A program made the position numbers and the translations under genes. Positions 18,628 to 27,133 of a DNA stretch of 64,000 nt are shown piece by piece. Numbering within the stretch: the stretch's first letter is position 1; every line of letters begins with the position of its first letter. Location: positions 43,879 through 107,878 of the forward strand of contig CAVVEV010000010.1 of assembly GCA_963747335.1 (NCBI GenBank). Direction: 5' to 3'. The notes beneath the pieces are model-generated. The model saw only the letters and a program-made list of their open reading frames with translations. It did not search any database and was not told the origin of the DNA. Source of the stretch: Prado023 sp963747335 (lineage in GTDB: Bacteria; Actinomycetota; Actinomycetes; S36-B12; CAIYMF01).

Positions 18628-20250
18628 CTACTCCACGCCGATGATCGCGTGCCAGCGGGGCTGGCCGCCCTCGTAGCCGACGACCTCGACCTCGGGGTGG
18701 TGGCGCTCCACCCAGCGCTCGATGCCGTCGAGGAGGTCCGGCGGGGCGTCAGCACCCAGGACGATCGTCACCAGCTCGGCCCCGCCGCGCGCGAGCATGC
18801 GGGTCAGCACCGCGCGGGCCACCTCCTGGACGTCCGAGCCGATCTCGAGGATGTCTCCCGCGATGAGGCCGAGCTCGTCTCCGACCTGGCATGCCCCGGC
18901 TGTGGTGATCGCGGCCTTGCTCGCGGTGGTCAGGCCGGCGTACTGGGTGGCCGACGAGGCCCGGCTCATGCTGACGACATCGTCGTCGAAGTCCTCCGAC
19001 GGGTCATGCACCGCCACCGCCGCCAGCGACTGGACGATCGACCTGGTCGGGATGACCGCGACGCGATGGCCGCTGTCGCGGGCGGCGAGCCCGGCAGCCT
19101 CGGCGACGGGTCGGGAGTCCTTGTCGCCGGGCAGCAGCACGACCTCGTGCGCCCCGGTCGCCTCGATCCCGGCGAGCATCTCGGCCGTGGACGGGCGGCC
19201 GAGCTCCGGGGCCCGCACGACGGTCACGCCGCTGGCCTCCAGCAGGTCCGCGACTCCGGCGCCATGGGCGACGACCACGAGCGCCCGGCCGGTGGGCTGG
19301 GCGCCCGCGTCGACCACGGCCTCGAGGTAGGTGATCCGGATCCGGTGCGGGACGCCGATCGCCAGCGCAGCCTCGACGGCCGCTCCCGCGTCGTCGACAT
19401 GGACGTGGATGTTCCACAGGGAGTCCCCGCCGACCACGACGAGGGAGTCGCCGAGCCCGGCCAGCCGGGCCTTGAAGCCCGGGATCGCCTCGTCGGGGGC
19501 GTCGAGCAGGTACATCACCTCGTAGGCCGGACCGCCGTAGCCGTGCAGCATGTGCTCCGGGTCAGCCAGCGAGTCGGGCTCGGGAGCGAGGCGGGCGAAC
19601 TCCGGCAGCTCGCGGTGCACGCCGGTCACCACCTCGAGAAGGGCGTCGGTGAGCACCACGAAACCCCGCCCGCCGGCATCCACCACGCCTGCTCGGCGCA
19701 GGGCCTCGAGCTGGGCGGTCGTCGCCGCCAACGCCGTGCGCGCAGCCTCGGCGGCCGCCTGGGTGACGGCCTGCAGGTCACCGTCGGTCTCGGCGGCGAT
19801 CTCTGTCGCCGCCGTCGCCGCAGCACGCGCGACCGTGAGGACCGTGCCCTCCTTGGGGTTGGACACCGCGCTGAACGCCGCCGACGAGGCGCGGGTCAAC
19901 GCGTCGGCCAGCCATGAGCCGTCCATGGGCCGCGACAGGTCGGCCGCCCGGGTCGCGGCGATCCCGCGCAGGAGCTCGGACATGATCACCCCGGAGTTGC
20001 CGCGGGCACCGAGGAGCATCCCGCGCGCGAGGGCCGCGAGGCGGACGTTCCCGGGCTCGGGAACATGTCCCTCAATGGCCAGCGTCGCCTCAACGCCTGC
20101 CTCGAGCGTGAGGTACATGTTGGTACCGGTGTCGCCGTCGGGCACGGGGAACACGTTGAGGGCGTCGATGGCGCGCCGGTGGGTCTTCATGCCGTCGAGG
20201 GCCAGCGCAGCCCACTGGGTCAGCGCCTCAGCGTCGAGAAGCGTACGCAT
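18628..20250 (-). CDS. DhaL/DAK2-domain protein, FakA (YloV)-like kinase
   Basis: A 540-residue protein. The N-terminal DhaL kinase domain (about 1-200) has the ATP/Mg signature NVFPVPDGDTGTNMYLT and GARGNSGVIMSELLRG. The C-terminal part resembles the FakA/YloV C-domain. In Firmicutes FakA phosphorylates FakB-bound fatty acids; whether that is the role in actinobacteria is uncertain, and no DegV-type FakB is in this window. GGAGGGCG lies next to the ATG. It is co-directional with recG and divergent from rpmB, a conserved arrangement. Confidence 0.88.
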   Translation of the reverse strand: MRTLLDAEALTQWAALALDGMKTHRRAIDALNVFPVPDGDTGTNMYLTLEAGVEATLAIEGHVPEPGNVRLAALARGMLLGARGNSGVIMSELLRGIAATRAADLSRPMDGSWLADALTRASSAAFSAVSNPKEGTVLTVARAAATAATEIAAETDGDLQAVTQAAAEAARTALAATTAQLEALRRAGVVDAGGRGFVVLTDALLEVVTGVHRELPEFARLAPEPDSLADPEHMLHGYGGPAYEVMYLLDAPDEAIPGFKARLAGLGDSLVVVGGDSLWNIHVHVDDAGAAVEAALAIGVPHRIRITYLEAVVDAGAQPTGRALVVVAHGAGVADLLEASGVTVVRAPELGRPSTAEMLAGIEATGAHEVVLLPGDKDSRPVAEAAGLAARDSGHRVAVIPTRSIVQSLAAVAVHDPSEDFDDDVVSMSRASSATQYAGLTTASKAAITTAGACQVGDELGLIAGDILEIGSDVQEVARAVLTRMLARGGAELVTIVLGADAPPDLLDGIERWVERHHPEVEVVGYEGGQPRWHAIIGVE

Positions 20251-20417
20251 CGCCCTCCTTCCTCATCCGGCCTAGGCTACGTCGCCGACCCTGCACGGGG
20301 GAGCGCACCCAGCACGATCCCGCGCCGCGATTTGGGTGCTGCTCTCCGGTTCGGATATCCTTTTCCTCATATCACTCGGCCATTCTGGCCTGCCCCCATC
20401 GGAACTGGAGTACGACT

Positions 20418-20606
20418 ATGGCTGCCAACTGCGACGTCTGCGGCAAGGGCCCCGGTTTCGGCCACAGCATCTCGCACTCCCACCGACGGACCAAGCGTCG
20501 CTGGAACCCGAACATCCAGTCGGTGCGCACCGTCACGGGCGGCACACCGAAGCGGGTCAACGTGTGCGCCTCGTGCCTGAAGGCCGGCAAGGTCTCGCGC
20601 GCCTGA
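20418..20606 (+). CDS. rpmB: 50S ribosomal protein L28
   Basis: The 62 residues MAANCDVCGKGPGFGHSISHSHRRTKRRWNPN... are typical L28. It is the zinc-binding (C+) form, with CDVC near the N-terminus and CASC near the end, the version usually made under zinc-replete conditions when a C- paralogue exists. It is divergent from the FakA-like gene, and a strong hairpin follows 14 bases after the stop. Confidence 0.96.
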   Translation: MAANCDVCGKGPGFGHSISHSHRRTKRRWNPNIQSVRTVTGGTPKRVNVCASCLKAGKVSRA

Positions 20607-20620
20607 ACAAGGCGGACTTC

Positions 20621-20653
20621 GGGCCCCGGATCCCCCAGTGGGACCGGGGCCCT
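20621..20653. terminator. Hairpin between convergent rpmB and thiL
   Basis: A GC-rich inverted repeat (GGGCCCCGGATCCC paired with GGGACCGGGGCCC, one bulge, short loop) fills the space between the rpmB stop and the thiL stop. It can serve both strands. There is no T tract, as is usual for actinobacterial terminators. Confidence 0.75.
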
Positions 20654-20688
20654 GTCATGTCCGGGTGCCTCGCCGAGGAGCGGTGGGA

Positions 20689-21675
20689 CTATCCGCTGAA
20701 GTGGTCGTGTCCACCGCTGCCGCGGGGGACACGACCGCCGACGGTCACACCGGGCGCCTCGAGCAGCTCGACGTCCGCGACGTCGCTGACCACGCCGATC
20801 GCGGTGAATCCGTCGGGCAGGACAGCATCGGCCGGGAACGTGGCCGCCACCGCATGGTCCTCACCGCCGGTGAGCACCCAGACGAGCGGATCGGCGTTGA
20901 AGGCGGCCGCCGCCGATGACACGGGCTCGGCGATCTCGAGCCGGGACGGATCGATCTCGATAGCCACCCCGGAGGCTCGTGCGATGTGTCCCAGGTCGGC
21001 CACGAGTCCGTCGCTGACGTCGATCATGGACGTGGCACCGCCGGCCGCCGCCGCAGCAGCTGCGGCGTAGGGAGGCTCCGGGCGCCGTTGGGCGTCCACG
21101 AGCGCCCGCGGGGTCCGGAACCCGCGGGAGAGGATCGACAGTCCCGCCGCCGCCCAGCCCAGCCGTCCGGCGACGGCCACGACGTCGCCGGGCTCCGCGC
21201 CAGATCGAAGCACCGGGTCAGTGCCGAGCATCTCCCCGATGGCCGTCACCGAGATGACGACGCGGTCGCTGCGCACGAGGTCGCCGCCCACGATCGCCGC
21301 GCCCTGGGCCTGCGCCTCGGCACGCATGCCTGCGTAGAAGTCGGTGACCCACTCGACCGGAAGGTCGGCAGGCAGCCCGAGAGCGACGACCAGTGTGGTG
21401 GTGTGCGCGCCCATCACCGCCACGTCGATCAGGTTCTGCGCCGCAGCCTTGACCCCGACATCGGCCCCCGTCGACCAGTCGCGGCGGAAGTGCCGACCCT
21501 CGACCAGCATGTCGGTGGAGACCACGACGCGCCCGCCCGTGACGCCGACAACCGCGGCGTCATCACCGATCCCCACATGGACCCCCTGCGCTGGGTGTCC
21601 GTCCAGGGCAGCGTCGATCCGCGTGATCAGGCCGAACTCCCCCACATCACTGATCAGTTCGCCGCCAGCACTCAT
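20689..21675 (-). CDS. thiL: Thiamine-monophosphate kinase
   Basis: Catalyses ATP-dependent conversion of TMP to the cofactor TPP. The 328 residues show the AIR-synthase-type fold: GEFGLITRI, HVGIGDDAAVV (metal-binding GDDAA), STDMLVEGRHF, VKAAAQNLIDVAVMGA, IVGGDLVRS, MIDVSDGLVADLGH and LTGGEDHAV. GGAGGACCG lies just before the ATG. It is convergent with rpmB and divergent from the RAM-domain gene. TPP made here is the cofactor of the nearby IlvG-like enzyme and of IlvB, but no direct link is shown. Confidence 0.95.
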   Translation of the reverse strand: MSAGGELISDVGEFGLITRIDAALDGHPAQGVHVGIGDDAAVVGVTGGRVVVSTDMLVEGRHFRRDWSTGADVGVKAAAQNLIDVAVMGAHTTTLVVALGLPADLPVEWVTDFYAGMRAEAQAQGAAIVGGDLVRSDRVVISVTAIGEMLGTDPVLRSGAEPGDVVAVAGRLGWAAAGLSILSRGFRTPRALVDAQRRPEPPYAAAAAAAAGGATSMIDVSDGLVADLGHIARASGVAIEIDPSRLEIAEPVSSAAAAFNADPLVWVLTGGEDHAVAATFPADAVLPDGFTAIGVVSDVADVELLEAPGVTVGGRVPRGSGGHDHFSG

Positions 21676-21762
21676 CGGTCCTCCACTCTCCGTCGAGTGC
21701 GCACGCTAGTCTGAACTCAGCGTCACCCGGTACCCGGGTGGCCCCGACGGAAGGCCAGCATC

Positions 21763-21996
21763 GTGGTGCACGCCTACATCCTGATCCAGACCGAGGTGGG
21801 CAAGGCCCCGTCGGTGGTCGCGGAGATCGGCGCCATCGACGGCGTCACCGTGGCCCACGACGTGACCGGGCCCTACGACGTCATCGTCCAGGCACAGGCC
21901 GGCTCGATCGACGACCTCGGGCGTCTGGTCGTTGCCAGCATCCAGAAGGTGCCGGGCATCACCCGGACCCTGACGTGTCCCGTGGTCAACCTCTGA
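21763..21996 (+). CDS. Stand-alone Lrp/AsnC ligand-binding (RAM) domain protein
   Basis: A 77-residue protein consisting only of the RAM fold (beta-alpha-beta-beta-alpha-beta): HAYILIQTEVGK, VTGPYDVIVQAQ and ITRTLTCPVV. It lacks the Lrp helix-turn-helix. Such small Lrp-like proteins bind amino acids and may assist full-length regulators. The start is GTG at 21763 with GGAAGG upstream. Its stop overlaps the next gene's likely start. Confidence 0.88.
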   Translation: MVHAYILIQTEVGKAPSVVAEIGAIDGVTVAHDVTGPYDVIVQAQAGSIDDLGRLVVASIQKVPGITRTLTCPVVNL

Positions 21997-22457
21997 GGCG
22001 CTCGGACACTGCACCGCTGCTGGTGGCGCTCGCCCTCGGGCTGGGGATCCTGACCGGATGCGCCGGACCCGTCGAGGTTCCCGCGCCCACCGGACCCGAC
22101 CCGGACGTCGCTGCTGCGTGCGCCACCTTCACCGCGGCCCTGCCCTCTGAGCTCTCGTCCGTCGGTGAGCGCCGGGACGTGACTCCCGAGTCCGCCCTGA
22201 CCGCGGCCTTCGGTGACCCGCCCGTCGGGGTCCGCTGCGGGGTGCCCGAACCGACCGCGCTCACGGCCGCCTCGACGCTGGTCACCGTCGAGGGGATCGA
22301 CTGGCTCGCCGAGGAGCTCACCGGCGGTTGGCGGCTGACGTCCGTGGGCCGCGCCGCGAACGTCGAGATCACGGTGCCTACCGCGCAGGGACCGGCGCCG
22401 TCCGTGGCCGCCGACCTGGCCCCGACGATCGCGGCGACCCTGCCCGCCGCGGGCTGA
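21993..22457 (+). CDS. DUF3515 family lipoprotein
   Basis: Encodes a signal sequence with a lipobox (ILTGC), then a roughly 130-residue extracellular domain with conserved cysteines (AAACATF and VRCGVPEP) and the block VEGIDWLAEEL, as in DUF3515 proteins of actinobacteria that often lie beside thiL/ddl. There is no ATG in the right place. A CTG at 21993 overlaps the RAM stop and gives an Arg-Arg start ideal for a signal peptide. A GTG at 22023 would leave a signal without basic residues. The exact start is therefore uncertain. Confidence 0.8.
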   Translation: MRRSDTAPLLVALALGLGILTGCAGPVEVPAPTGPDPDVAAACATFTAALPSELSSVGERRDVTPESALTAAFGDPPVGVRCGVPEPTALTAASTLVTVEGIDWLAEELTGGWRLTSVGRAANVEITVPTAQGPAPSVAADLAPTIAATLPAAG

Positions 22458-22499
22458 ACCCAGCCGGAGCCAACGACGCGCAGCGGGCCCACCGGCGTC

Positions 22500-22540
22500 G
22501 TGTCATCGATCGGACCATCAGACCGCCGGATCGATGACAC
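22500..22540. terminator. Palindromic element 1 (TGTCATCGATC family)
   Basis: Arms 22500-22513 and 22526-22540 (GTGTCATCGATCgg / ccGGATCGATGACAC) form a hairpin with a 12-base loop. It lies between the convergent ends of the DUF3515 gene and the ilvG-like gene, fitting a bidirectional terminator. The same arm sequence occurs in a perfect form at 61874-61914. Confidence 0.7.
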
Positions 22541-22579
22541 AGCCGGCTGCCAGCGGGCCGCGTCGGGACCGGCAACGGA

Positions 22580-24272
22580 TCAGATCCCGGTGGTCGTGCG
22601 CGGATAGACCGCGGCTGGATCGGTGATGACGTTGACCAGGTAGGGCACCCCGCAGGCATAGGCACGGTCAAGGGCAGGCCCGATCTGCTCGGGGTCGGTG
22701 ACCATCTCCCCCGCCCCGCCGAGCGCCCGCACGACCTCGTCGTAGCGCGTCGCCGGGGCGAAGCTCGGTGGCCACGCCATACCCGTGCAGCATCTGCATC
22801 GGGCCCCGCTCCAGGCCCCAGCCGGCGTTGTTGCCCATGACCATCACCACCGGCAGGTCGTGGCGGACGAGCGTGTCGACATCCATGAGCGAGAACCCCG
22901 CCGCGCCGTCGCCGAGCAGCAGCGTCACCTGCGCATCCGGCCGAGCCACGCGCGCACCGATCGCGTACCCGAGGCCGGTCCCCAGGCAGCCGAAGGGACC
23001 GGGGTCCAGCCAGCATCCGGGCTGCGCCGGCTCGACGTACTTGCCCGCGAAGGACACGAAGTCCCCACCGTCGCCGATCGTCACCGCATCGTCGGCCAGT
23101 CGGGGCAGGAGCTCGCCATAGATCCGGGCCGGATGGATCGGGTCCGAGGTGCTGGCCAGCAGGGCGCCGTCCCGGTCACGGGCCGCCCGGTCAGCCTCCC
23201 GCAGCCCCTGCGCCCACTCCGGGGCCGCCGCCGTGCCGGTCGGAGCCAGCCGCTCAGCCAGCCCGCGGAGCACCAGGGGCAGGTCACCACGGACAGCCAC
23301 CTCGACGGTGTCGGGGCGGCGGTGGTCGGAGGAGTCCGTGAGATGGATGACCTTGGCAGGCGACGCGGGGTTGCCGAAGATGCCGTATCCGAGGCGGAAG
23401 TCCAGCGGCGCCCCGACCACCACCACCACATCGGCAGCCTTGAAGGCCGCCGATCGGGCCCGGGTGACCAGGCTGGGGTGGCCCGGGGGCAGCACGCCGC
23501 GGCCCAGGCCGGTGAGGATGGCCGGTAGGTCGAACCCGGTCACGAGGTCGACGGCCTCCTGCTCGGCGTGGCCGGCCCACACGTCGCTGGAGAGCACGAT
23601 CACCGGCGTCTGCGCTCGGGCCAGGACGACGGCAGCCCGATCCAGGGCACTGGCGTCCGGCATCTTGACCGCGGGCATGACGGGTTCCTGCGCGGGGGCT
23701 TTCGCGCCGAAGTAGAAGAGGTCCATCGGAATGTCGAGGAAGACCGGACCACGGTGCGGCGTGAGAGCGAGCCGGAACGCCTCGGCCGCCCGCGCGCCGA
23801 TGGTGGCCGGATCCTTCAGGGTCCATGCGGCCTTCGTGACCGGCCCCAGGAGTGCGGGATGGTCGAACTCCTGCAACGAGCCGGAGCCCCACCGCGCCTC
23901 CGGTGCCCGACCGCCGACCACCACCATCGGGGCCCCGTTGAAGAAGCCAGTGGCCAACGCCGACACCGCGTTGGTCACGCCCGGTCCGGCGGTGACGGCG
24001 GCGAATCCGGGCGTCCGGTTCAGCCGCCCCGTGGCCTCGGCGGCGAAGACCGCAGTGGCCTCGTGGCGGACGTCGAGCAGGCGGACGGCACCGTCGCGCT
24101 CAGCGGCCCGCCGATCGGATGCGGCATCGAAGCCCTGCTTGCCGCCGACCGCCGCGTCGTACAGCGGGAAGATATGGGCTCCCGAGAGGGTGTACAACGT
24201 GGTGGCACCATGGGCGCGCGCCGCGGAGACGACGTGGTACCCGCCGTGGCCGGAGATCTGAGGTTCGCTCAT
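22580..24272 (-). CDS. ilvG: Acetolactate synthase-like TPP enzyme, IlvG type (single-base frameshift near 3' end)
   Basis: A thiamine-pyrophosphate enzyme of about 563 residues resembling mycobacterial IlvG. It shows LSGAHIFPLYDA, RHEATAVFAAEA (the conserved activating Glu), GPGVTNAVSA, LGDGAAGFSLMDVDTLVRH with NNAGWG (TPP/Mg motif), and a C-terminal YDEVVRALGG block. The last 57 codons are in another frame. Deleting one base near 22751 joins ELRPG to TRYDEVV, and the 1693-base length is one more than a multiple of three. Start ATG 24272 gives MSEPQISG. IlvG-type proteins are acetolactate synthase homologues of uncertain catalytic role and need no regulatory subunit gene beside them. Oxalyl-CoA decarboxylase-like activity is an alternative. 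Confidence 0.82.
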
Positions 24273-24594
24273 GCTCGCGATGCTTCCACCGCACGGTGCC
24301 CCCGCGCCTGCCGGGGACGCATCAGCAGCCAGCACGTCCTGCGGCGGACGGGGATCGGCTCCGATCCAGGGAACAGGCCCTGTCGGGGGTCCCGGACCTC
24401 CGATCAGAAACCTCGCGCCAGCTCCGGTGGCTTGGCTGGGGGTGGCGGGCGTGGCTGGCCGACCTCGCGCCCCGTAACGGCGTTCCCGCGGCTGAGTTGG
24501 GTGCGGGAACGACCGCAACGGGCGCGAGGTTCAGCTCACCCACAGCGAGCCGGGGGCCTTTCGACGCCATCTGGCGCGAGGTTGCGATCCGCAG
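24273..24594. repeat. Gene-free region with dispersed AACCTCGCGCC / GGCGCGAGGTT copies
   Basis: No supported gene in this stretch. The 11-mer GGCGCGAGGTT or its complement appears at 24409-24419, 24461-24471 (one mismatch), 24521-24531 and 24573-24583. The middle two form the ends of a long imperfect inverted repeat (24463-24489 with 24503-24529, about 22 of 27 paired), a strong hairpin. The ilvG-like promoter must lie here too. The pattern resembles REP-like intergenic repeats. Confidence 0.65.
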
Positions 24595-24734
24595 GGCGTC
24601 GGCGACGAGCCGCTCAGCGAAGGCCGGTGCCTCGGCGCACGGCGTCGGCGGACGAGCCGCTCAGCGAAGGCCGGTGCCTCGGCGCACGGCGTCGGCGGAC
24701 GAGCCGCTCAGCGAAGGCCGGTGCCTCGGCGCAG
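24595..24734. repeat. 47-bp tandem repeat overlapping the 3' end of ddl
   Basis: Three units: 24595-24640 (46 bp), 24641-24687 and 24688-24734 (47 bp each). They are nearly identical and followed by a further 10-bp match. The rightmost unit contains the final codons and stop of ddl, so the two others are downstream copies of the gene's 3' end, each including the TGA. Slippage or unequal recombination could vary the number. Confidence 0.9.
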
Positions 24735-25793
24735 GGCGTCGGCGATCAGGTGGTCGACGAGCTCGGGGTAGGTCATGCCCGTGGCCTGCCACATCCGCGG
24801 GAACATCGAGATCGAGGTGAACCCAGGCATGGTGTTGACCTCGTTGACGATCGCCCGACCCTCAGGTGTCACGAAGAAGTCCACGCGCGCCAGGCCCTCG
24901 CAGGTGAGCGCGTCGAAGGCCTGGACCGCCTGCGCCCGTACCGAGGCCTCGACCTCGGCAGGCAGTTCTGCGGGGACGATAAGGTCCACCGCATCCTCGA
25001 GGTACTTGGCCTCGAAGTCGTAGAAGTCGTGGCCCGGCCGGACCACGATCTCCGCGCACACACTGGCCCGCGGCCCGTCCGCGCCGTCCAGGACACCGCA
25101 CTCGATCTCGCGCACCCCGAGGAACCCGGCCTCGACGATCACCCGTGGGTCATGGGCCCGTGCGGCGTCGATCGCCGCGGACAGCTGGTTCGGATCGCTG
25201 ACCCGCGTGATGCCGACACTCGATCCGGCGCGCGCCGGCTTGACGAACACCGGCATCCCCAGTGTGGCCAGCCGCGCAAGGACGCCGTCGGGATCGGACT
25301 GCCACTGGGAGGCAGAGACCAGCTCATAGGGACCCACCTCGAGCCCGGCCGCGATCAGCACGGCCTTCATGTGGCCCTTGTCCATAGCCGCTGCCGACGC
25401 GAAGACCCCCGAGCCCACATACGGGATGCCGGCAAGCTCCAACAGCCCCTGGATGGTCCCGTCCTCACCCCACGGACCGTGCAGCACCGGGAAGACGACG
25501 TCCACGTCGTGCAGGAGTCCGACAGCCGCATCCGCCGGCCGGACGTCGATCCCCCCATGGGTGGGGTCACCCGGGAGCACCACGTGTGACCCCGTGGCGT
25601 CCACAGCCGGGAGCTGCCCGTCGGTGATCCGCAGCCGCTCCGGCTCGTCACGCTCGACGACCCAGCGCCCCTCAGTGGTGATCCCGATGGGGACCACGTC
25701 GTAGGTCGTCCGGTCGATCGCGGACAGCACGCTCCCGGCACTCATGCAGGAGATGGCGTGCTCGCTGCTGCGCCCACCAAAGACCACGGCCAC
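24708..25793 (-). CDS. ddl: D-alanine--D-alanine ligase
   Basis: ATP-grasp ligase making the D-Ala-D-Ala end of peptidoglycan precursors. The 361 residues show VAVVFGGRSSEHAIS, VFPVLHGPWGEDGTIQG, MDKGHMKAVL, VFVKPARAGSSVGITRV, DFYDFEAKYL (omega loop with Tyr) and VNEVNTMPGFTSISMFPRMW. I start at the GTG 25793; a GTG at 25850 would add 19 residues, and mycobacterial Ddl does have about ten residues before the VAVVFGG strand. It is divergent from the PLP-enzyme gene with about 100 bp between. Confidence 0.96.
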   Translation of the reverse strand: MAVVFGGRSSEHAISCMSAGSVLSAIDRTTYDVVPIGITTEGRWVVERDEPERLRITDGQLPAVDATGSHVVLPGDPTHGGIDVRPADAAVGLLHDVDVVFPVLHGPWGEDGTIQGLLELAGIPYVGSGVFASAAAMDKGHMKAVLIAAGLEVGPYELVSASQWQSDPDGVLARLATLGMPVFVKPARAGSSVGITRVSDPNQLSAAIDAARAHDPRVIVEAGFLGVREIECGVLDGADGPRASVCAEIVVRPGHDFYDFEAKYLEDAVDLIVPAELPAEVEASVRAQAVQAFDALTCEGLARVDFFVTPEGRAIVNEVNTMPGFTSISMFPRMWQATGMTYPELVDHLIADALRRGTGLR

Positions 25794-25892
25794 CCGGATC
25801 CGCCGCTGATCGCCGGGTTCCCCCGCACCATCGAGTACACGTCCATCCACGCCCCAGACCCTAATGCGCAGCAGCCGGTAGGCTGCGGCGAC

Positions 25893-27056
25893 ATGGCCGA
25901 CGACGACCGCAGCCCTTCCCAGGACCACCTCCCTGCGGGACTCTCGGCCGCAAGCATCGCCGTCGCCGCCGGCCGCCCGGCACGCGTGCCCGGGGCACCC
26001 ATGAACGCACCTGCGGTGTTCAGCTCGACGTTCGCCTCGGGGGGGCCGGTCTCCTACGCGCGCGTCGGCAACCCGACATGGACAGCTCTCGAGGACGTGC
26101 TCGCCGCACTGGAGGGTCCGGGCTGCCGCGCGATCAGCTTCGCGAGCGGGATGGCCGCGATCACGGCCGTGGCCGACCTCGTCCCGGTGGGCGGCATCGT
26201 CGTGTCCCAGTCCGTGGCCTACAGCGGCACACGCACCCAGCTGGCCCGGTGGAACGAGTCGGGGCGGATCCAGCTCCGGGAGGTGGCCGCCCGCACCGAG
26301 GCACTCGTGGAGGCCGCCGTGGGCGCGGCGCTGGTCTGGCTGGAGACCCCGACCAACCCGACGCTCGAGGTGGTGGACATCGCGGCGGTCGCGACGGCCG
26401 CCCACGTGGCCGGTGCGCTCGTCGTGGTGGACTCCACGTTCGCCACCCCCCTGGGCCAGAAGCCCCTGGACCTCGGCGCCGACATCGTCGTGCACAGCGC
26501 CACCAAGTACCTTGCCGGGCACTCCGACGTCCTGCTCGGAGTCGTCATCGCCCGCGACCCCGACCTCGTCGAGCGCGTCACCCGCAACCGGGTGCTCGGC
26601 GGCGGCATCCCCGGGCCCATGGAGGCGTGGATCGCCCTGCGTGGGCTGCGCACCTTCCCGTTGCGGTGGGAGCGCGCCTGCGCCAATGCCGCGGAGATAG
26701 CCCGACGGTGCACCGGGCACCCGGCCGTCGCGCGGGTACGGCACCTGAGCCTTCCCGAGGACCCAGGGCACGGTCTGGCAGCCGCGCAGATGACCGCCTT
26801 CGGGGCGATCATCAGCCTCGAGATGCACGGTGGGGCCGAAGCAGCCGAAGCCGTGGCCAACGCCACGAACCTCTGGGTCCACGTCACAAGCCTGGGCGGG
26901 GTCGAGTCGACCCTGGAACGTCGCCGTCGATGGCCCGAGGAGAGTCCCGAGGTCCCTGACGGACTGCTGAGGCTGTCCGTCGGGATCGAGGACGTCGAGG
27001 ACCTGTGGACCGATCTGTGTGCCGCGCTGGATTCGGTCGCACGGATGGAGGCCTGA
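25893..27056 (+). CDS. Cystathionine gamma-synthase/lyase-type PLP enzyme
   Basis: A 387-residue Cys/Met-metabolism fold-type I enzyme. It shows YARVGNPTWTALEDVLAALEG, the phosphate-binding SFASGMAAITA, WLETPTNPTLEV, and VVDSTFATPLGQKPLDLGADIVVHSATKYLAGHSD, where the Lys of SATK binds PLP. HVTSLGGVESTLERRRRWP is near the end. Family members make or cleave cystathionine or cleave methionine/homocysteine; sequence alone does not settle which. There is no methionine or cysteine gene next to it. ATG 25893 was chosen because the upstream in-frame extension overlaps the ddl start region. Confidence 0.88.
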   Translation: MADDDRSPSQDHLPAGLSAASIAVAAGRPARVPGAPMNAPAVFSSTFASGGPVSYARVGNPTWTALEDVLAALEGPGCRAISFASGMAAITAVADLVPVGGIVVSQSVAYSGTRTQLARWNESGRIQLREVAARTEALVEAAVGAALVWLETPTNPTLEVVDIAAVATAAHVAGALVVVDSTFATPLGQKPLDLGADIVVHSATKYLAGHSDVLLGVVIARDPDLVERVTRNRVLGGGIPGPMEAWIALRGLRTFPLRWERACANAAEIARRCTGHPAVARVRHLSLPEDPGHGLAAAQMTAFGAIISLEMHGGAEAAEAVANATNLWVHVTSLGGVESTLERRRRWPEESPEVPDGLLRLSVGIEDVEDLWTDLCAALDSVARMEA

Positions 27057-27133
27057 CGCCGGCCGAGCCCGCGTCGGTGGACCGCGGACGCACCGACGCA
27101 CGGGGACGCACCCGACGCACGGACGCACCGGTG

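Noticed and set aside
15826..19917. Very long plus-strand open frame opposite recG and the FakA-like gene
   Set aside because: Shadow of high-GC coding on the other strand; its translation has no domain and is rich in Arg, Gly and His.
21676..21762. Possible TPP riboswitch near thiL
   Set aside because: No CTGAGA / ACCTGA-type elements are visible in the short divergent gap.
24595..24734. CRISPR-like array
   Set aside because: The units are contiguous without spacers and derive from the ddl 3' end; no cas genes in the window.
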